A stretch of DNA of 37,815 bases from Desulfobacteraceae bacterium (GTDB taxonomy: Bacteria; Desulfobacterota; Desulfobacteria; Desulfobacterales; Desulfobacteraceae), in the NCBI GenBank assembly GCA_024227235.1, contig JAAEKY010000659.1:1-37815 (forward strand), given 5' to 3'. Under the pieces are notes generated by a model. The model searched no databases, was not told the DNA's origin, and saw only the letters and a program-made list of their open reading frames with translations. Shown here one piece after another: positions 23,994 through 31,699 of this stretch (positions are counted from its first letter, which is position 1; each line of letters begins with the position of its first letter). A program made the position numbers and the translations under genes.

Positions 23994-25109
23994 TTATTTC
24001 TCAAAAGGTTGAGTCCTCTGGGCTCTTTGCGCCTGAATATTTTTCATAATCTCCATCATTTTTTCCATCTTTTTGGGATCAATTTGCCCATTTTGGCCCC
24101 ATGGCATATCCTTTTGTATTACATATCTAAGATACTCAGGTTTTGTAATTTTATTCTGCCAATTATCCGATACCTTTGCTAAAGATATACCCCCAAAAAA
24201 TATTAAGATCAATATCAGAGCCATTGTGGGTTGCCCAATTCGCATTTTACCCCAAAAAACAAAAAAACCGATGGATTGCTTTTCAGGACAATTTTTTACA
24301 CAAGTCATGCATGCCGTACATTCTGAAGAATGAATGGTTTCTTTTTGCCTTATCTTTATAAGCCCAGGACAATTTTTTTCGCATTTACCACAGTCTATAC
24401 AATGGGATGAATTGCGTTTGATTTTTCCAATACTTAAAAAACTGAGTACTCCAATAACTGCTCCATATGGGCACAGATATCTGCACCAAAAATAAGGGAT
24501 GCTAAATGATAGAAAGCACAATACAAGAATAACGATAAGCGCTGTATTGGAAATATCGGTAAAAAATTTTAACATTTTAATATCAGCAAACTGATTGTAT
24601 GGACTTAGAATAAATTGTTCTATGCTGTTTATTGGCATTTTGTAATAAATATTCCATATAAAAAAAACCGCCAATATATATTTTATACTCCTCAATAATA
24701 AATCAACCCAAAAGGGTAGTTTAAGTTTCTTTTTAAAAACAATGGCATGCCATTTGGCAAGGATATCTGAAAAAAGGCTTAAGGGACAAATCCAGCTGCA
24801 GAATCCTTTTTTTACAACAAGCGCTGTCAGGCAAACTATTAGAAATATCACCAATGCTGACGGATGTATGCCATTGATTTTACCTGTAAACAGCATATGT
24901 TTTAAGCTGACCAGAGCACTGATGGGAAGAAATGCCTCAACACCCGGCGGTCTTTCAAAGTCAGGCATTAACCCTATTTCAAGTTGAGAAACAAAAAGAT
25001 AAAATTTAATGCCTATACTGATGACAATGACACAAAATAGAATCTGGACCACCCGCCTCAATGAGGATAAAGATCCTGGACGGTTAAACTTTTGAAATAT
25101 TTTTTCCAT
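23994..25109 (-). CDS. Membrane polyferredoxin, NapH/CcoG-like
   Basis: 371 residues. At least four or five transmembrane helices are visible (for example VVQILFCVIVISIGIKFYLFV). Two cysteine pairs lie at membrane boundaries (CSWICPLS; CRYLCPYG). Two classical 4Fe-4S motifs follow, CIDCGKCEKNCP (about 238-249) and CTACMTCVKNCP. It should pass electrons between the quinone pool or a cytoplasmic donor and a periplasmic acceptor, as NapH and NosR-like proteins do. No terminal reductase gene is adjacent. It diverges from the HPP gene, and the shared FNR-type sites indicate anaerobic or nitrosative control. Confidence 0.88.
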   Translation of the reverse strand: MEKIFQKFNRPGSLSSLRRVVQILFCVIVISIGIKFYLFVSQLEIGLMPDFERPPGVEAFLPISALVSLKHMLFTGKINGIHPSALVIFLIVCLTALVVKKGFCSWICPLSLFSDILAKWHAIVFKKKLKLPFWVDLLLRSIKYILAVFFIWNIYYKMPINSIEQFILSPYNQFADIKMLKFFTDISNTALIVILVLCFLSFSIPYFWCRYLCPYGAVIGVLSFLSIGKIKRNSSHCIDCGKCEKNCPGLIKIRQKETIHSSECTACMTCVKNCPEKQSIGFFVFWGKMRIGQPTMALILILIFFGGISLAKVSDNWQNKITKPEYLRYVIQKDMPWGQNGQIDPKKMEKMMEIMKNIQAQRAQRTQPFEK

Positions 25110-25139
25110 TTCCCTCTCTTTTTTGTAATAATTTTTTTC

Positions 25140-25145
25140 TTTATA
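25140..25145 (-). promoter_or_regulatory. -10 element of the polyferredoxin promoter
   Basis: On the minus strand, TATAAA (25145-25140) places the start near 25133. The FNR-type box centred at 25174.5 then sits at about -41.5, the standard class II activator position. No good -35 hexamer is present, as expected for an activated promoter. Confidence 0.5.
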
Positions 25146-25167
25146 TCGCTACCGATTAAAAAATTAC

Positions 25168-25181
25168 TTGATTTAAATCAA
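25168..25181. promoter_or_regulatory. FNR/HcpR-type binding site 1
   Basis: TTGATTTAAATCAA is a perfect TTGAT-N4-ATCAA dyad. It lies 59 bp upstream of the polyferredoxin start codon and fits activation of that gene. Proteins of the CRP/FNR family, including HcpR in sulfate reducers, recognise this kind of site. Which member acts here is not shown. Confidence 0.75.
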
Positions 25182-25195
25182 TAAATTTTAAAAAA

Positions 25196-25209
25196 TTGAT
25201 CTAAATCAA
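25196..25209. promoter_or_regulatory. FNR/HcpR-type binding site 2
   Basis: TTGATCTAAATCAA is a second perfect dyad, 28 bp centre to centre from the first. It is placed to control the plus-strand HPP operon: a start near 25244 would put it at -41.5, and TATAAG at 25244-25249 is an alternative -10. Confidence 0.7.
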
Positions 25210-25320
25210 ATTAATTATTCAATTTTTCAGCTACTCTTTCTGATATAAGCCAACAGAATATGATTGCGCAGACCTGATTTAGACCCTGTATTAACCCTTT
25301 ATGCTAGGAGATATAATTTA

Positions 25321-25857
25321 ATGTTATTTTTCAATAAAATGAAGGGAGAAAAAAAAAGTCCGCCAATGGTGAGCCTTTCAGAAATCACTTGGTCATGGGT
25401 GGGTGCGTTTTTAGGGATAGCGCCTGTAGCCTATTTAAATTACACTCTTTTTTATGGTGATGACCTGGTCTTTATTATCGGATCTTTTGGTGCGTCTGCC
25501 GTACTGATATATGGTGCGATCACCAGTCCTTTAGCGCAACCTCGAAACCTTGTGGGAGGCCATGTTTTATCCGCAATCGTTGGGGTGATTGCGTATAAGT
25601 TGTTCTACCCTTTCCCCTGGTTTGCCTCTGCTTTTGCCGTGGCCACTGCCATCGCATTAATGCATGCTACAAAAACATTGCACCCGCCTGGAGGGGCGAC
25701 TGCATTAATAGCCGTCATTGGCAGTGAAAAAATTCATGCCCTTGGATTTTTGTATGTATTCATTCCTGTAGGTGTTGGCGCTATCATTATGTTAACCGTA
25801 GCGTTGATTGTAAATAATATTGCAAAATCAAGAAAATACCCTGTTTTCTGGTTTTAA
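25321..25857 (+). CDS. HPP-family integral membrane protein
   Basis: The ATG at 25321 (MLFFNKMKGEKK) has AGGAG ten bases upstream and gives 178 residues. A TTG at 25264 would extend it but adds no conserved sequence. Four membrane helices are visible, and the family signature LHPPGGATALIAVIG lies between helices two and three. HPP proteins are poorly characterised; a plastid relative has been linked to nitrite transport. The gene is followed by a hemerythrin, and its promoter region has FNR-type boxes, which fits a role in nitrogen oxide or oxygen stress (inference). Confidence 0.85.
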   Translation: MLFFNKMKGEKKSPPMVSLSEITWSWVGAFLGIAPVAYLNYTLFYGDDLVFIIGSFGASAVLIYGAITSPLAQPRNLVGGHVLSAIVGVIAYKLFYPFPWFASAFAVATAIALMHATKTLHPPGGATALIAVIGSEKIHALGFLYVFIPVGVGAIIMLTVALIVNNIAKSRKYPVFWF

Positions 25858-25876
25858 CACGTATCAAAAGGATTCT

Positions 25877-26440
25877 ATGATGAAGGTCACACAAACATTA
25901 ACCAACGAGCACTATTTAATTCTCAAAGTACTGCAATTACTTAACCAATCCAGGAAAGAACTTGAAAGTGGTAAAATAATTCCGGGTATATTTTTTGAAA
26001 AAGCAATGGCTTTTTGCTCTGATTTTGCTGACCAGTTTCATCATTTCAAAGAAGAATTTCTGTTATTTGGGCTTTTGTCATACAAAAAAGAAGGCGAGTT
26101 GGATTCAGCTATGGGAACCCTTCGTTATCAGCATGAGCGGTGCAAACATTGTATTTCCCAAATAAAAAAGGCTTTAGATGGCTATAACAACAAAAAAGAA
26201 ATGTCGGTCACGTTCCTCCTTGAAAGTCTGGCAGTTTATGTATCCCTCTTGCGCCGTCATATTTACCTGGAAGACCAAATATTTTTCCCCATGGCAGAGA
26301 AAGCACTTTCAACTGCAGAAAAAAAATCCTTGCAAGAACAATTTGCAGATGAAGAGAACCGGTTGGGGTCAAAAGAATCCATATTTGAACGAAATCAAAT
26401 CCTTGCAGATGAACTTGCAATGATAATGAATTCAAGGTGA
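25877..26440 (+). CDS. Hemerythrin domain protein
   Basis: The ATG at 25877 (MMKVTQTLTNEHY), behind AAAAGGA, gives 187 residues. Its frame also stays open upstream into the HPP gene, but the ribosome site favours this start. The expected di-iron ligands are seen: H12, H55/H56 in QFHHFKEE with E59 or E60, HERCKH (86-91) and H128 with E132/D133 (RRHIYLEDQIFFPM). Such four-helix proteins bind O2 or NO, or sense iron and redox state. It is co-directional with the HPP gene (20 bp) and with the kinase gene that follows, so the three probably share one mRNA. Confidence 0.88.
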   Translation: MMKVTQTLTNEHYLILKVLQLLNQSRKELESGKIIPGIFFEKAMAFCSDFADQFHHFKEEFLLFGLLSYKKEGELDSAMGTLRYQHERCKHCISQIKKALDGYNNKKEMSVTFLLESLAVYVSLLRRHIYLEDQIFFPMAEKALSTAEKKSLQEQFADEENRLGSKESIFERNQILADELAMIMNSR

Positions 26441-26445
26441 AATCC

Positions 26446-28077
26446 ATGGCTAAAAAACAAAATTGTTGGGAATACATGCAGTGCGGACGGGAACCTGGTG
26501 GTAAAAATGCAATGGAATTGGGAATCTGCCCAGCTACAGTCGACACCTCTCATGACGGTATTAATTCCGGTGTATGTGCGGGCCGGTTTTGTTGGGCCGT
26601 AGCAGGCACCATGTGCAGTGGGAAAATTCAAGGATCTTTTTCTGAGAAAAGACAATCGTGCACCCAATGCCATTTTTACAATGAAGTCAGAGCTCAAGAG
26701 GGCAGCCTGAACATACGGACAAAATTTTTACGATTTGTTCCGCCGCATTCACAGTCATCCATATTAAAAAAATTAACTCTCAAACGAATCCGGCAGGGAG
26801 AACGATTCATCCGTCAGGGAGAGAAGACACAGACCGCCTACATCATTCAACAGGGGGCCTGCATTGAACTTGTTGAAAAAAAAGGAAAACTTTATCCTGT
26901 GGGGCATCGCGGCGAAGGAGATATATCCGGCATGATCTCTCTTGTTACCAGCGAACCCATGGGGTTTCATGTAGAAGCAGAAACAGATATGGATGTATGG
27001 GTTATTAAAAGCCAGGATTTTGATAATATTCCAAAAGAAGATCCTGATCTTTTTTCCTTTTTAACAGAACTTGTTGCTGATCGGTTTGACCGGAAAGGGC
27101 CTATTGCAGAACGGATCATAGGGAAGTATCTGATCACAGATATTCTGGGCAAAGGGGGATACAGTATTGTTTATAAAGGGATTCATTCTGAGCTTGAAAG
27201 ACCCGTAGCTATAAAGATGATGCGACATCATATGTCTATGCAAAAAGATTTTATGCACAATTTTCAAAACGAAGCCAAACTCATCGCCAAACTAACCCAT
27301 GAAAATATTGTTAATATTTTTGATGTTGAAGCCAAATATAAAACTCTTTTTATTATATATGAGTATCTTGAAGGAGAACCTTTAAACGATCTGATTGACA
27401 GATTGAAAACCATTCCGTCTGAACTTGCTTTATACTATTTGATACAATTGGCATCTGCCATGGCCTTTGCCGCACAAAAAGGACTGATCCATCGTGATAT
27501 CAATCCTTCTAATGTCATTGTATTAGCGAATGACCAAATCAAATTGATTGATTTTGGCCTTGCCTGCCCTGCAGGCACGGATGATTTCCAGATGGGAGGA
27601 AATTTCAATTATCTGGCCCCCGAGCAAATTGATGGAGAACCCGCAGATTTCAGAAGTGATATTTTTTCTCTTGGGGTCACCGCTTTTCATATGGTCACAG
27701 GGCGGTTACCGTTTTCAGAAAAGAACCCGGCAAAGCTGATGAAAAAGATGCGAACCTCTCCCATACCTGATCCATGTATATTTGTTGAAGATATTTCTGA
27801 AAAACTATGTTTATTCATTAAAAAAGCCTGCCAGAATGATCCGAAAAATAGATTCCAAACGCCGGATCAAGCCAGAGACTTTCTGGGTATGGCATCAAAA
27901 AGTCAGGAAAATGTTTTCTCAGAGTCAAAAAAGAAAACGATTAAGACCATCACATTTGAAATTGATCTGGAAAAAGAAGAAGAATTTTTAATTTTCCAAA
28001 AAAATATTAAAAATATGGTTAAAAAATCAGACAGTATTTCCATACTTAAATTGGGAGATAAGCCTTATCGTTTCTAA
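26446..28077 (+). CDS. Ser/Thr protein kinase with 2CW and cyclic-nucleotide-binding domains
   Basis: The ATG at 26446, with AAGGTGA five bases upstream, gives 543 residues; a GTG at 26437 is possible. An N-terminal Cys-rich domain (about 5-85, NCWEYMQCGREPGG ... CTQCHFYN) resembles the two-CW domain of anaerobe regulators and may bind a metal. A cNMP-binding domain follows (about 95-215, IRQGERFIRQGE; GDISGMISLV). The Hanks-type kinase domain (228-480) is intact: GKGGYSIVYKG (235-245), K257, HRDINPSN (D351, N356), D369 in DFG, and APEQ. No membrane segment is seen, so it is probably a soluble kinase switched by a nucleotide or redox signal. It follows the hemerythrin gene and precedes the matching PP2C phosphatase gene. 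Confidence 0.9.
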   Translation: MAKKQNCWEYMQCGREPGGKNAMELGICPATVDTSHDGINSGVCAGRFCWAVAGTMCSGKIQGSFSEKRQSCTQCHFYNEVRAQEGSLNIRTKFLRFVPPHSQSSILKKLTLKRIRQGERFIRQGEKTQTAYIIQQGACIELVEKKGKLYPVGHRGEGDISGMISLVTSEPMGFHVEAETDMDVWVIKSQDFDNIPKEDPDLFSFLTELVADRFDRKGPIAERIIGKYLITDILGKGGYSIVYKGIHSELERPVAIKMMRHHMSMQKDFMHNFQNEAKLIAKLTHENIVNIFDVEAKYKTLFIIYEYLEGEPLNDLIDRLKTIPSELALYYLIQLASAMAFAAQKGLIHRDINPSNVIVLANDQIKLIDFGLACPAGTDDFQMGGNFNYLAPEQIDGEPADFRSDIFSLGVTAFHMVTGRLPFSEKNPAKLMKKMRTSPIPDPCIFVEDISEKLCLFIKKACQNDPKNRFQTPDQARDFLGMASKSQENVFSESKKKTIKTITFEIDLEKEEEFLIFQKNIKNMVKKSDSISILKLGDKPYRF

Positions 28078-28189
28078 AAAAAATATACTTTGGAATAAAA
28101 AGCAAGATGCCCTGAATACTACAAAAGTAGAGATTGCAGCGCAAACGGATATTGGATTTAAAAGAAAAACAAACCAGGACCGGTATGCT

Positions 28190-28840
28190 ATGTTTTGTCC
28201 GTCTAATCATATGATTTTGATGGCTGTAGCAGATGGTCTTGGTGGAGAACCGGGTGGTGAAATTGCCTCTGAGCATGTTATCAAACAACTCAAACAATTG
28301 CCCAGTTTGAATGATAAAAAATTAGATGAGTACATGGTCTCATTTTTTAAAAAAATGGATCAGGATTTAGACGATATGGCAAAAAACAATTGTCAACTGG
28401 ACGGTATGGCAACCACGCTCATATCTATGGTTATTAAAGATAATGTAGCGCATTGGTGTCACTCCGGTGACAGTCGAATTTATCATCTAAGAAAAGATCG
28501 AATTACTCAAATCACACAAGACCAGACCTTTGCACGGTTTTTAATTCAGGAAGGCGAGTTAACCCAAGAACAGGCCAAAAATCATTATTCACGAAATGTG
28601 ATAGATCAATGCATCGGCTGTCAGGATTTGGAACCGGAAACCGGACAGGTTTATCTTGACTCGAACGATATACTGATTTTAGCTTCTGACGGTCTTTATC
28701 GGTATGTTACCCAAGAAGAAATATACCAGGTATGCTGTCAATATAAAGACCCCGCCCAGGCAGCTGAAAAACTGATCAAGAGATCTCTCAATGAAGGAGG
28801 AAAAGATAATATCACCGTAGTGATTGCAAAGATCCATTAA
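28190..28840 (+). CDS. PP2C-family protein phosphatase, N-terminus upstream of any normal start
   Basis: The first ATG (28190) gives 216 residues with the metal-binding motif MAVADGLGGEPGG and CHSGDSRIY, ASDGLYR and KDNITVVIAKI. The same frame is open and conserved upstream: IAAQTDIGFKRKTNQDRY (about 28130-28183) is the standard PP2C first strand and R-x-x-N-[QE]-D motif. Upstream of 28190 the frame has no ATG, GTG or TTG before its stop codon at 27989. Possible starts are ATC 28067 (nine bases after GGGAG) or CTG 28112, or a shift from the kinase frame. The enzyme should remove phosphates placed by the upstream kinase. Confidence 0.82.
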   Translation: MFCPSNHMILMAVADGLGGEPGGEIASEHVIKQLKQLPSLNDKKLDEYMVSFFKKMDQDLDDMAKNNCQLDGMATTLISMVIKDNVAHWCHSGDSRIYHLRKDRITQITQDQTFARFLIQEGELTQEQAKNHYSRNVIDQCIGCQDLEPETGQVYLDSNDILILASDGLYRYVTQEEIYQVCCQYKDPAQAAEKLIKRSLNEGGKDNITVVIAKIH

Positions 28841-28894
28841 CCTTTACCATTTTCTTTATGTTAGCTATATTATTTCTAAAAGCCTAAAAATTCT

Positions 28895-29752
28895 TTATTT
28901 CTTATGTTCATATATAGTTGAAATCACGGCCAAAATAATCAACCCCCCGCCTATATAACCTAAAAATGTAAAATATTCTCCTAAAAAAATATAGGCTGTG
29001 ACAGCAGCGACAACTGGCTCGATCGTGGCAACAATAGAGGCCTTTCCAGCTTCAAGATACTTTAGTCCCTGATAATAACAAAAATTAGCCAAAAAGGTTG
29101 AAATAACAGACACCGATATCAACGCTGTCCATGCCAGAGCTGTTTTGTCTGAAAATTGGACGAATGGAAGGATTCCCAATGCACCTATAGGTAAAATCCA
29201 CAAAAACAAATTCGAACTAGAGTACTTAGTGGAAAAATATTTTCCAATTGTATAGTACAGCGAATAACAAAATCCTGACAAAAGTCCAGAGACTATGGCG
29301 ACAAAACCAATGGATGTACCTGTTTGAGTATTACCCCCGGTTTTTGATATCAAAAAAACCCCAAGGATGACAAGGGTAACAGCCATAATCTTTAACACAG
29401 TCAGCTTTTCTTTATAAATAAAAAACGAACAGATCACTACCCAGGCTGGCGCGGTATACAAAAGCACCGATGCAAACGCAGCACCCGCAGTTTTTACTGC
29501 AAACTGATAAGAAATATAAAAAAGAGACACCCCGAACAGGCCAAAAATGATAAACAAGGGGAAATCCTTTTTATCGATACGGGTTTCTTTAATAATGATC
29601 GCATGCGTTCCAAAGCAGAGCCAGGTGAGTACAGCCCGCCAAAATGCAACTTCCATGGGCTCAACGCCTTGAGAAAAAGCCAGACTTGAAAAAATTCCAA
29701 TAAATCCCCAGCAGGTTGCAGCAGATATGACAAAAAGATAACCGGTTAACAT
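28895..29752 (-). CDS. EamA/DMT-superfamily transporter
   Basis: 285 residues with about ten hydrophobic helices arranged as two EamA repeats. The first starts CWGFIGIFSSLAFSQGVEPMEVAFWR. The second ends in the usual helix pair LKYLEAGKASIVATIEPVVAAVTAYIFLGE. The family exports amino acids, nucleotides or other metabolites from the cytoplasm, and the substrate cannot be predicted. It is a single gene converging with the PP2C gene; no terminator was seen in the 54-bp gap. Confidence 0.9.
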   Translation of the reverse strand: MLTGYLFVISAATCWGFIGIFSSLAFSQGVEPMEVAFWRAVLTWLCFGTHAIIIKETRIDKKDFPLFIIFGLFGVSLFYISYQFAVKTAGAAFASVLLYTAPAWVVICSFFIYKEKLTVLKIMAVTLVILGVFLISKTGGNTQTGTSIGFVAIVSGLLSGFCYSLYYTIGKYFSTKYSSSNLFLWILPIGALGILPFVQFSDKTALAWTALISVSVISTFLANFCYYQGLKYLEAGKASIVATIEPVVAAVTAYIFLGEYFTFLGYIGGGLIILAVISTIYEHKK

Positions 29753-29855
29753 CCGGGTAGTATTACCAAGAAAGCTATACTTTGAAAAGTAAATTTAAAT
29801 GATCATACCAGTTCTCATATTAATGTTCCGAAATAAAATATTTTGATTAGTTTCC

Positions 29856-29991
29856 GGCAGTGTATGGGGAAAAGATTTTCACTCATTCTCAAAAATCATC
29901 CATGATTTTTTCCGAGGGCAATTCCTTCTCCTGCGACGTCCTGTCGCCCGAAGGAATTAAATCCGTGAAAATCTTTTCCCCATACGCTGCC
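29856..29991. repeat. Nested stem-loop element with 27-nt inverted arms
   Basis: Arms at 29856-29882 and 29965-29991 are complementary over 27 positions, with one T/G wobble and a perfect 21-bp core (29862-29882 with 29965-29985). The loop contains two more hairpins: AAAAATCAT-CC-ATGATTTTT (29891-29910), and AATTCCTTC...GAAGGAATT (29920-29958) enclosing GCGAC...GTCGC. The whole could fold as a three-way cloverleaf or a cruciform. The gap 29753-30185 holds no convincing gene; the 104-codon frame across it follows the palindrome. It is possibly a MITE-like or structured RNA element. Confidence 0.7.
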
Positions 29992-30091
29992 TCTGCCAAA
30001 ATCCTCTATACATTTCAGGATAAAGGAACACATACTAAAACCTATCTTCGATTTGTTCAAATTTTGCCTTTACATAACATTTACATTAGCA

Positions 30092-30120
30092 TTGACATTT
30101 ATCTTAAAGGCCATTACACT
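30092..30120 (+). promoter_or_regulatory. Promoter of the LexA-DUF72-ImuB-DnaE2 cassette
   Basis: TTGACA (30092-30097), a 17-bp spacer and TACACT (30115-30120). It would start transcription near 30127, about 60 nt before the lexA ATG. Confidence 0.55.
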
Positions 30121-30169
30121 GTAAAAACTAAACAGCACCCGACCGAAAACCTGATAATAGCCGGTTTTC
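30119..30169 (+). promoter_or_regulatory. Candidate LexA operator region in the lexA leader
   Basis: Two dyads overlap the expected start of transcription. CTGT-N9-ACAG (30119-30135) resembles the CTGT-N8-ACAG LexA box but is one base longer. GAAAACC-N11-GGTTTTC (30145-30151 with 30163-30169) is a perfect 7-bp inverted repeat. Either could be the operator for autoregulation; LexA boxes differ between deltaproteobacterial groups, so neither is proven. Confidence 0.4.
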
Positions 30170-30185
30170 AATAGAAAGGCATAAC

Positions 30186-30821
30186 ATGAGACTAAAACTT
30201 ACCCAAAATCAACAAAAGGTCCTTGATTACCTGAAACAAAAAATTAATAAAAATGGGGTTTGCCCCAGCCTCCGAACGGCTGCATCTGAACTTGCCATCA
30301 GCCATGCTGCGGTTGCTCAAACCTTAAAAGCCCTTGAGGATAAAGAATATATCCGACGGGAAGGCCGATACAGCCGGACTGTCCATATTCTGGATGATGT
30401 GGGAGATGTATACATTACACAAAGACAAAAACAGATTCCTGTCATTGGCCACATCACAGCAGGACTGCCCATGTATGCCCAGCAGGAATGGGAAGGTCAC
30501 CTTCTGGTGGATGCAAAAATATACCCGGGCCAGAATCTTTTTGCCCTTAAAATCCAGGGGAATTCCATGAAAAATGCCGGGATTCTTGATCAGGACCTGG
30601 CCATTTGCGAACCCCGCCAATATGCCCACAACAAAGAAATTGTCGTGGCCCTGATCCACCATGAAGAAGCCACGGTAAAACGATTTTTCCTTCACTCAAA
30701 TTGTATTGAACTGCGGCCTGAAAACCCTGATTTCCATTCCCAAAAATATGAATTTGAAGAGGTATTGATCCAGGGTAAAGTTATCGGCATTGTTCGTGGG
30801 CCCCACGGTATAGATGATTAA
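30186..30821 (+). CDS. lexA: LexA-family SOS repressor
   Basis: 211 residues, close to standard LexA length. The N-terminal winged-helix domain starts LTQNQQKVLDYLK, with the recognition region SLRTAASELAISHAAVAQTLKAL. The self-cleavage site is A92-G93 in HITAGLP. The catalytic dyad is S127 (GNSMKNAGI) and K165 (ATVKRFF). It should be cut when RecA filaments form. It is the first gene of a cassette with DUF72, imuB and dnaE2 homologues, so it probably represses its own mutagenesis operon. It may be a second, cassette-specific LexA; whether another lexA exists cannot be judged. GAAAGG precedes the ATG. Confidence 0.93.
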   Translation: MRLKLTQNQQKVLDYLKQKINKNGVCPSLRTAASELAISHAAVAQTLKALEDKEYIRREGRYSRTVHILDDVGDVYITQRQKQIPVIGHITAGLPMYAQQEWEGHLLVDAKIYPGQNLFALKIQGNSMKNAGILDQDLAICEPRQYAHNKEIVVALIHHEEATVKRFFLHSNCIELRPENPDFHSQKYEFEEVLIQGKVIGIVRGPHGIDD

Positions 30822-30836
30822 GATTAGGATAATTAA

Positions 30837-31667
30837 ATGACAACAGATCACTCCGATGCCTGCAAGCTTTTCATCGGTACCAGTGGATATTCTTATGGAG
30901 AATGGATCGACTCGGGATTTTATCCTGAAGGCACCCATTCTTCCAATATGCTTGATTTTTACACACGGATTTTTCAGACAGCAGAGCTCAACTATACCTG
31001 GTACCAAATGCCAAAAGCACCGGCCATTGAACGCATGTGCGCAAAGGTGCCCCAAAACTTTAAATTTGCCGCAAAGCTGACACGAACCATGACCCATGAA
31101 ATTAAAAAAAATCAATGGCAAAAAGAAGTGATGCTCTACCGCCAAGGTATCGCGCCTTTAATTCAATCAAATAAGCTTTTATGCATTCTTATCCAGCTGC
31201 CACCCTATTTTAAACGGTCACCGGATTATCGAAATTATCTGGCAGCACTTCTGGATGAATTGGCAGGACTGCCCCTGGCTGTTGAATTTCGCCATGATTC
31301 CTGGGCAAATGACAAAGTATTTTCAGAACTTGAAAGACGAAAAGTGACCCTGGTATCTGTTGACGAGCCAGATCTGCCAAGCCTTTTTCCACCGCTTGAT
31401 ATAGTCACCAACCCAGACCTTTTTTACATCCGTTTCCATGGCCGGAATGCCAAAGGATGGCGCTCGGGGAACATGCAAAAACAATTTGACTATGATTATG
31501 CAGACTGGGAACTTAAAAAATGGGCTGCAACCATTCAAAAATCCATGATGGCCGATGCCCAGACGGGTGGTATTTTTTTTAACAACCATGTCCGGGGCCA
31601 GGCTCCAAATAATGCCCTGCGGTTGATCGCACTGTTGTTGAACAAAAAGACAAGAACAGGACGATAA
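30837..31667 (+). CDS. DUF72/YecE-family protein
   Basis: 276 residues. FIGTSGYSYGEWIDSGFYPEG (12-32) is the family hallmark. AELNYTWYQMPK, NFKFAAKLTRTMTHE, LAVEFRHDSW and FYIRFHGRN complete the conserved TIM-barrel pattern. The molecular function of DUF72 is unknown; suggestions include nucleic-acid or metal-related hydrolysis. It lies 15 bp after lexA and 32 bp before the ImuB-like gene, in the position where imuA is found in the usual lexA-imuA-imuB-dnaE2 cassette. It shares no visible motif with the RecA-like ImuA (no Walker A). A role in the mutasome is inferred from this position only. Confidence 0.9.
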   Translation: MTTDHSDACKLFIGTSGYSYGEWIDSGFYPEGTHSSNMLDFYTRIFQTAELNYTWYQMPKAPAIERMCAKVPQNFKFAAKLTRTMTHEIKKNQWQKEVMLYRQGIAPLIQSNKLLCILIQLPPYFKRSPDYRNYLAALLDELAGLPLAVEFRHDSWANDKVFSELERRKVTLVSVDEPDLPSLFPPLDIVTNPDLFYIRFHGRNAKGWRSGNMQKQFDYDYADWELKKWAATIQKSMMADAQTGGIFFNNHVRGQAPNNALRLIALLLNKKTRTGR

Positions 31668-31699
31668 AATTTTATTAAGTTTTTTTATAAGGTAACAAA

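Noticed and set aside
25820..25876. Upstream start for the hemerythrin gene
   Set aside because: It overlaps the HPP gene and has no ribosome site, while AAAAGGA supports ATG 25877.
29860..30174. 104-codon plus-strand reading frame
   Set aside because: Its first 40 codons follow the long palindrome, and the rest covers the promoter and leader of lexA.
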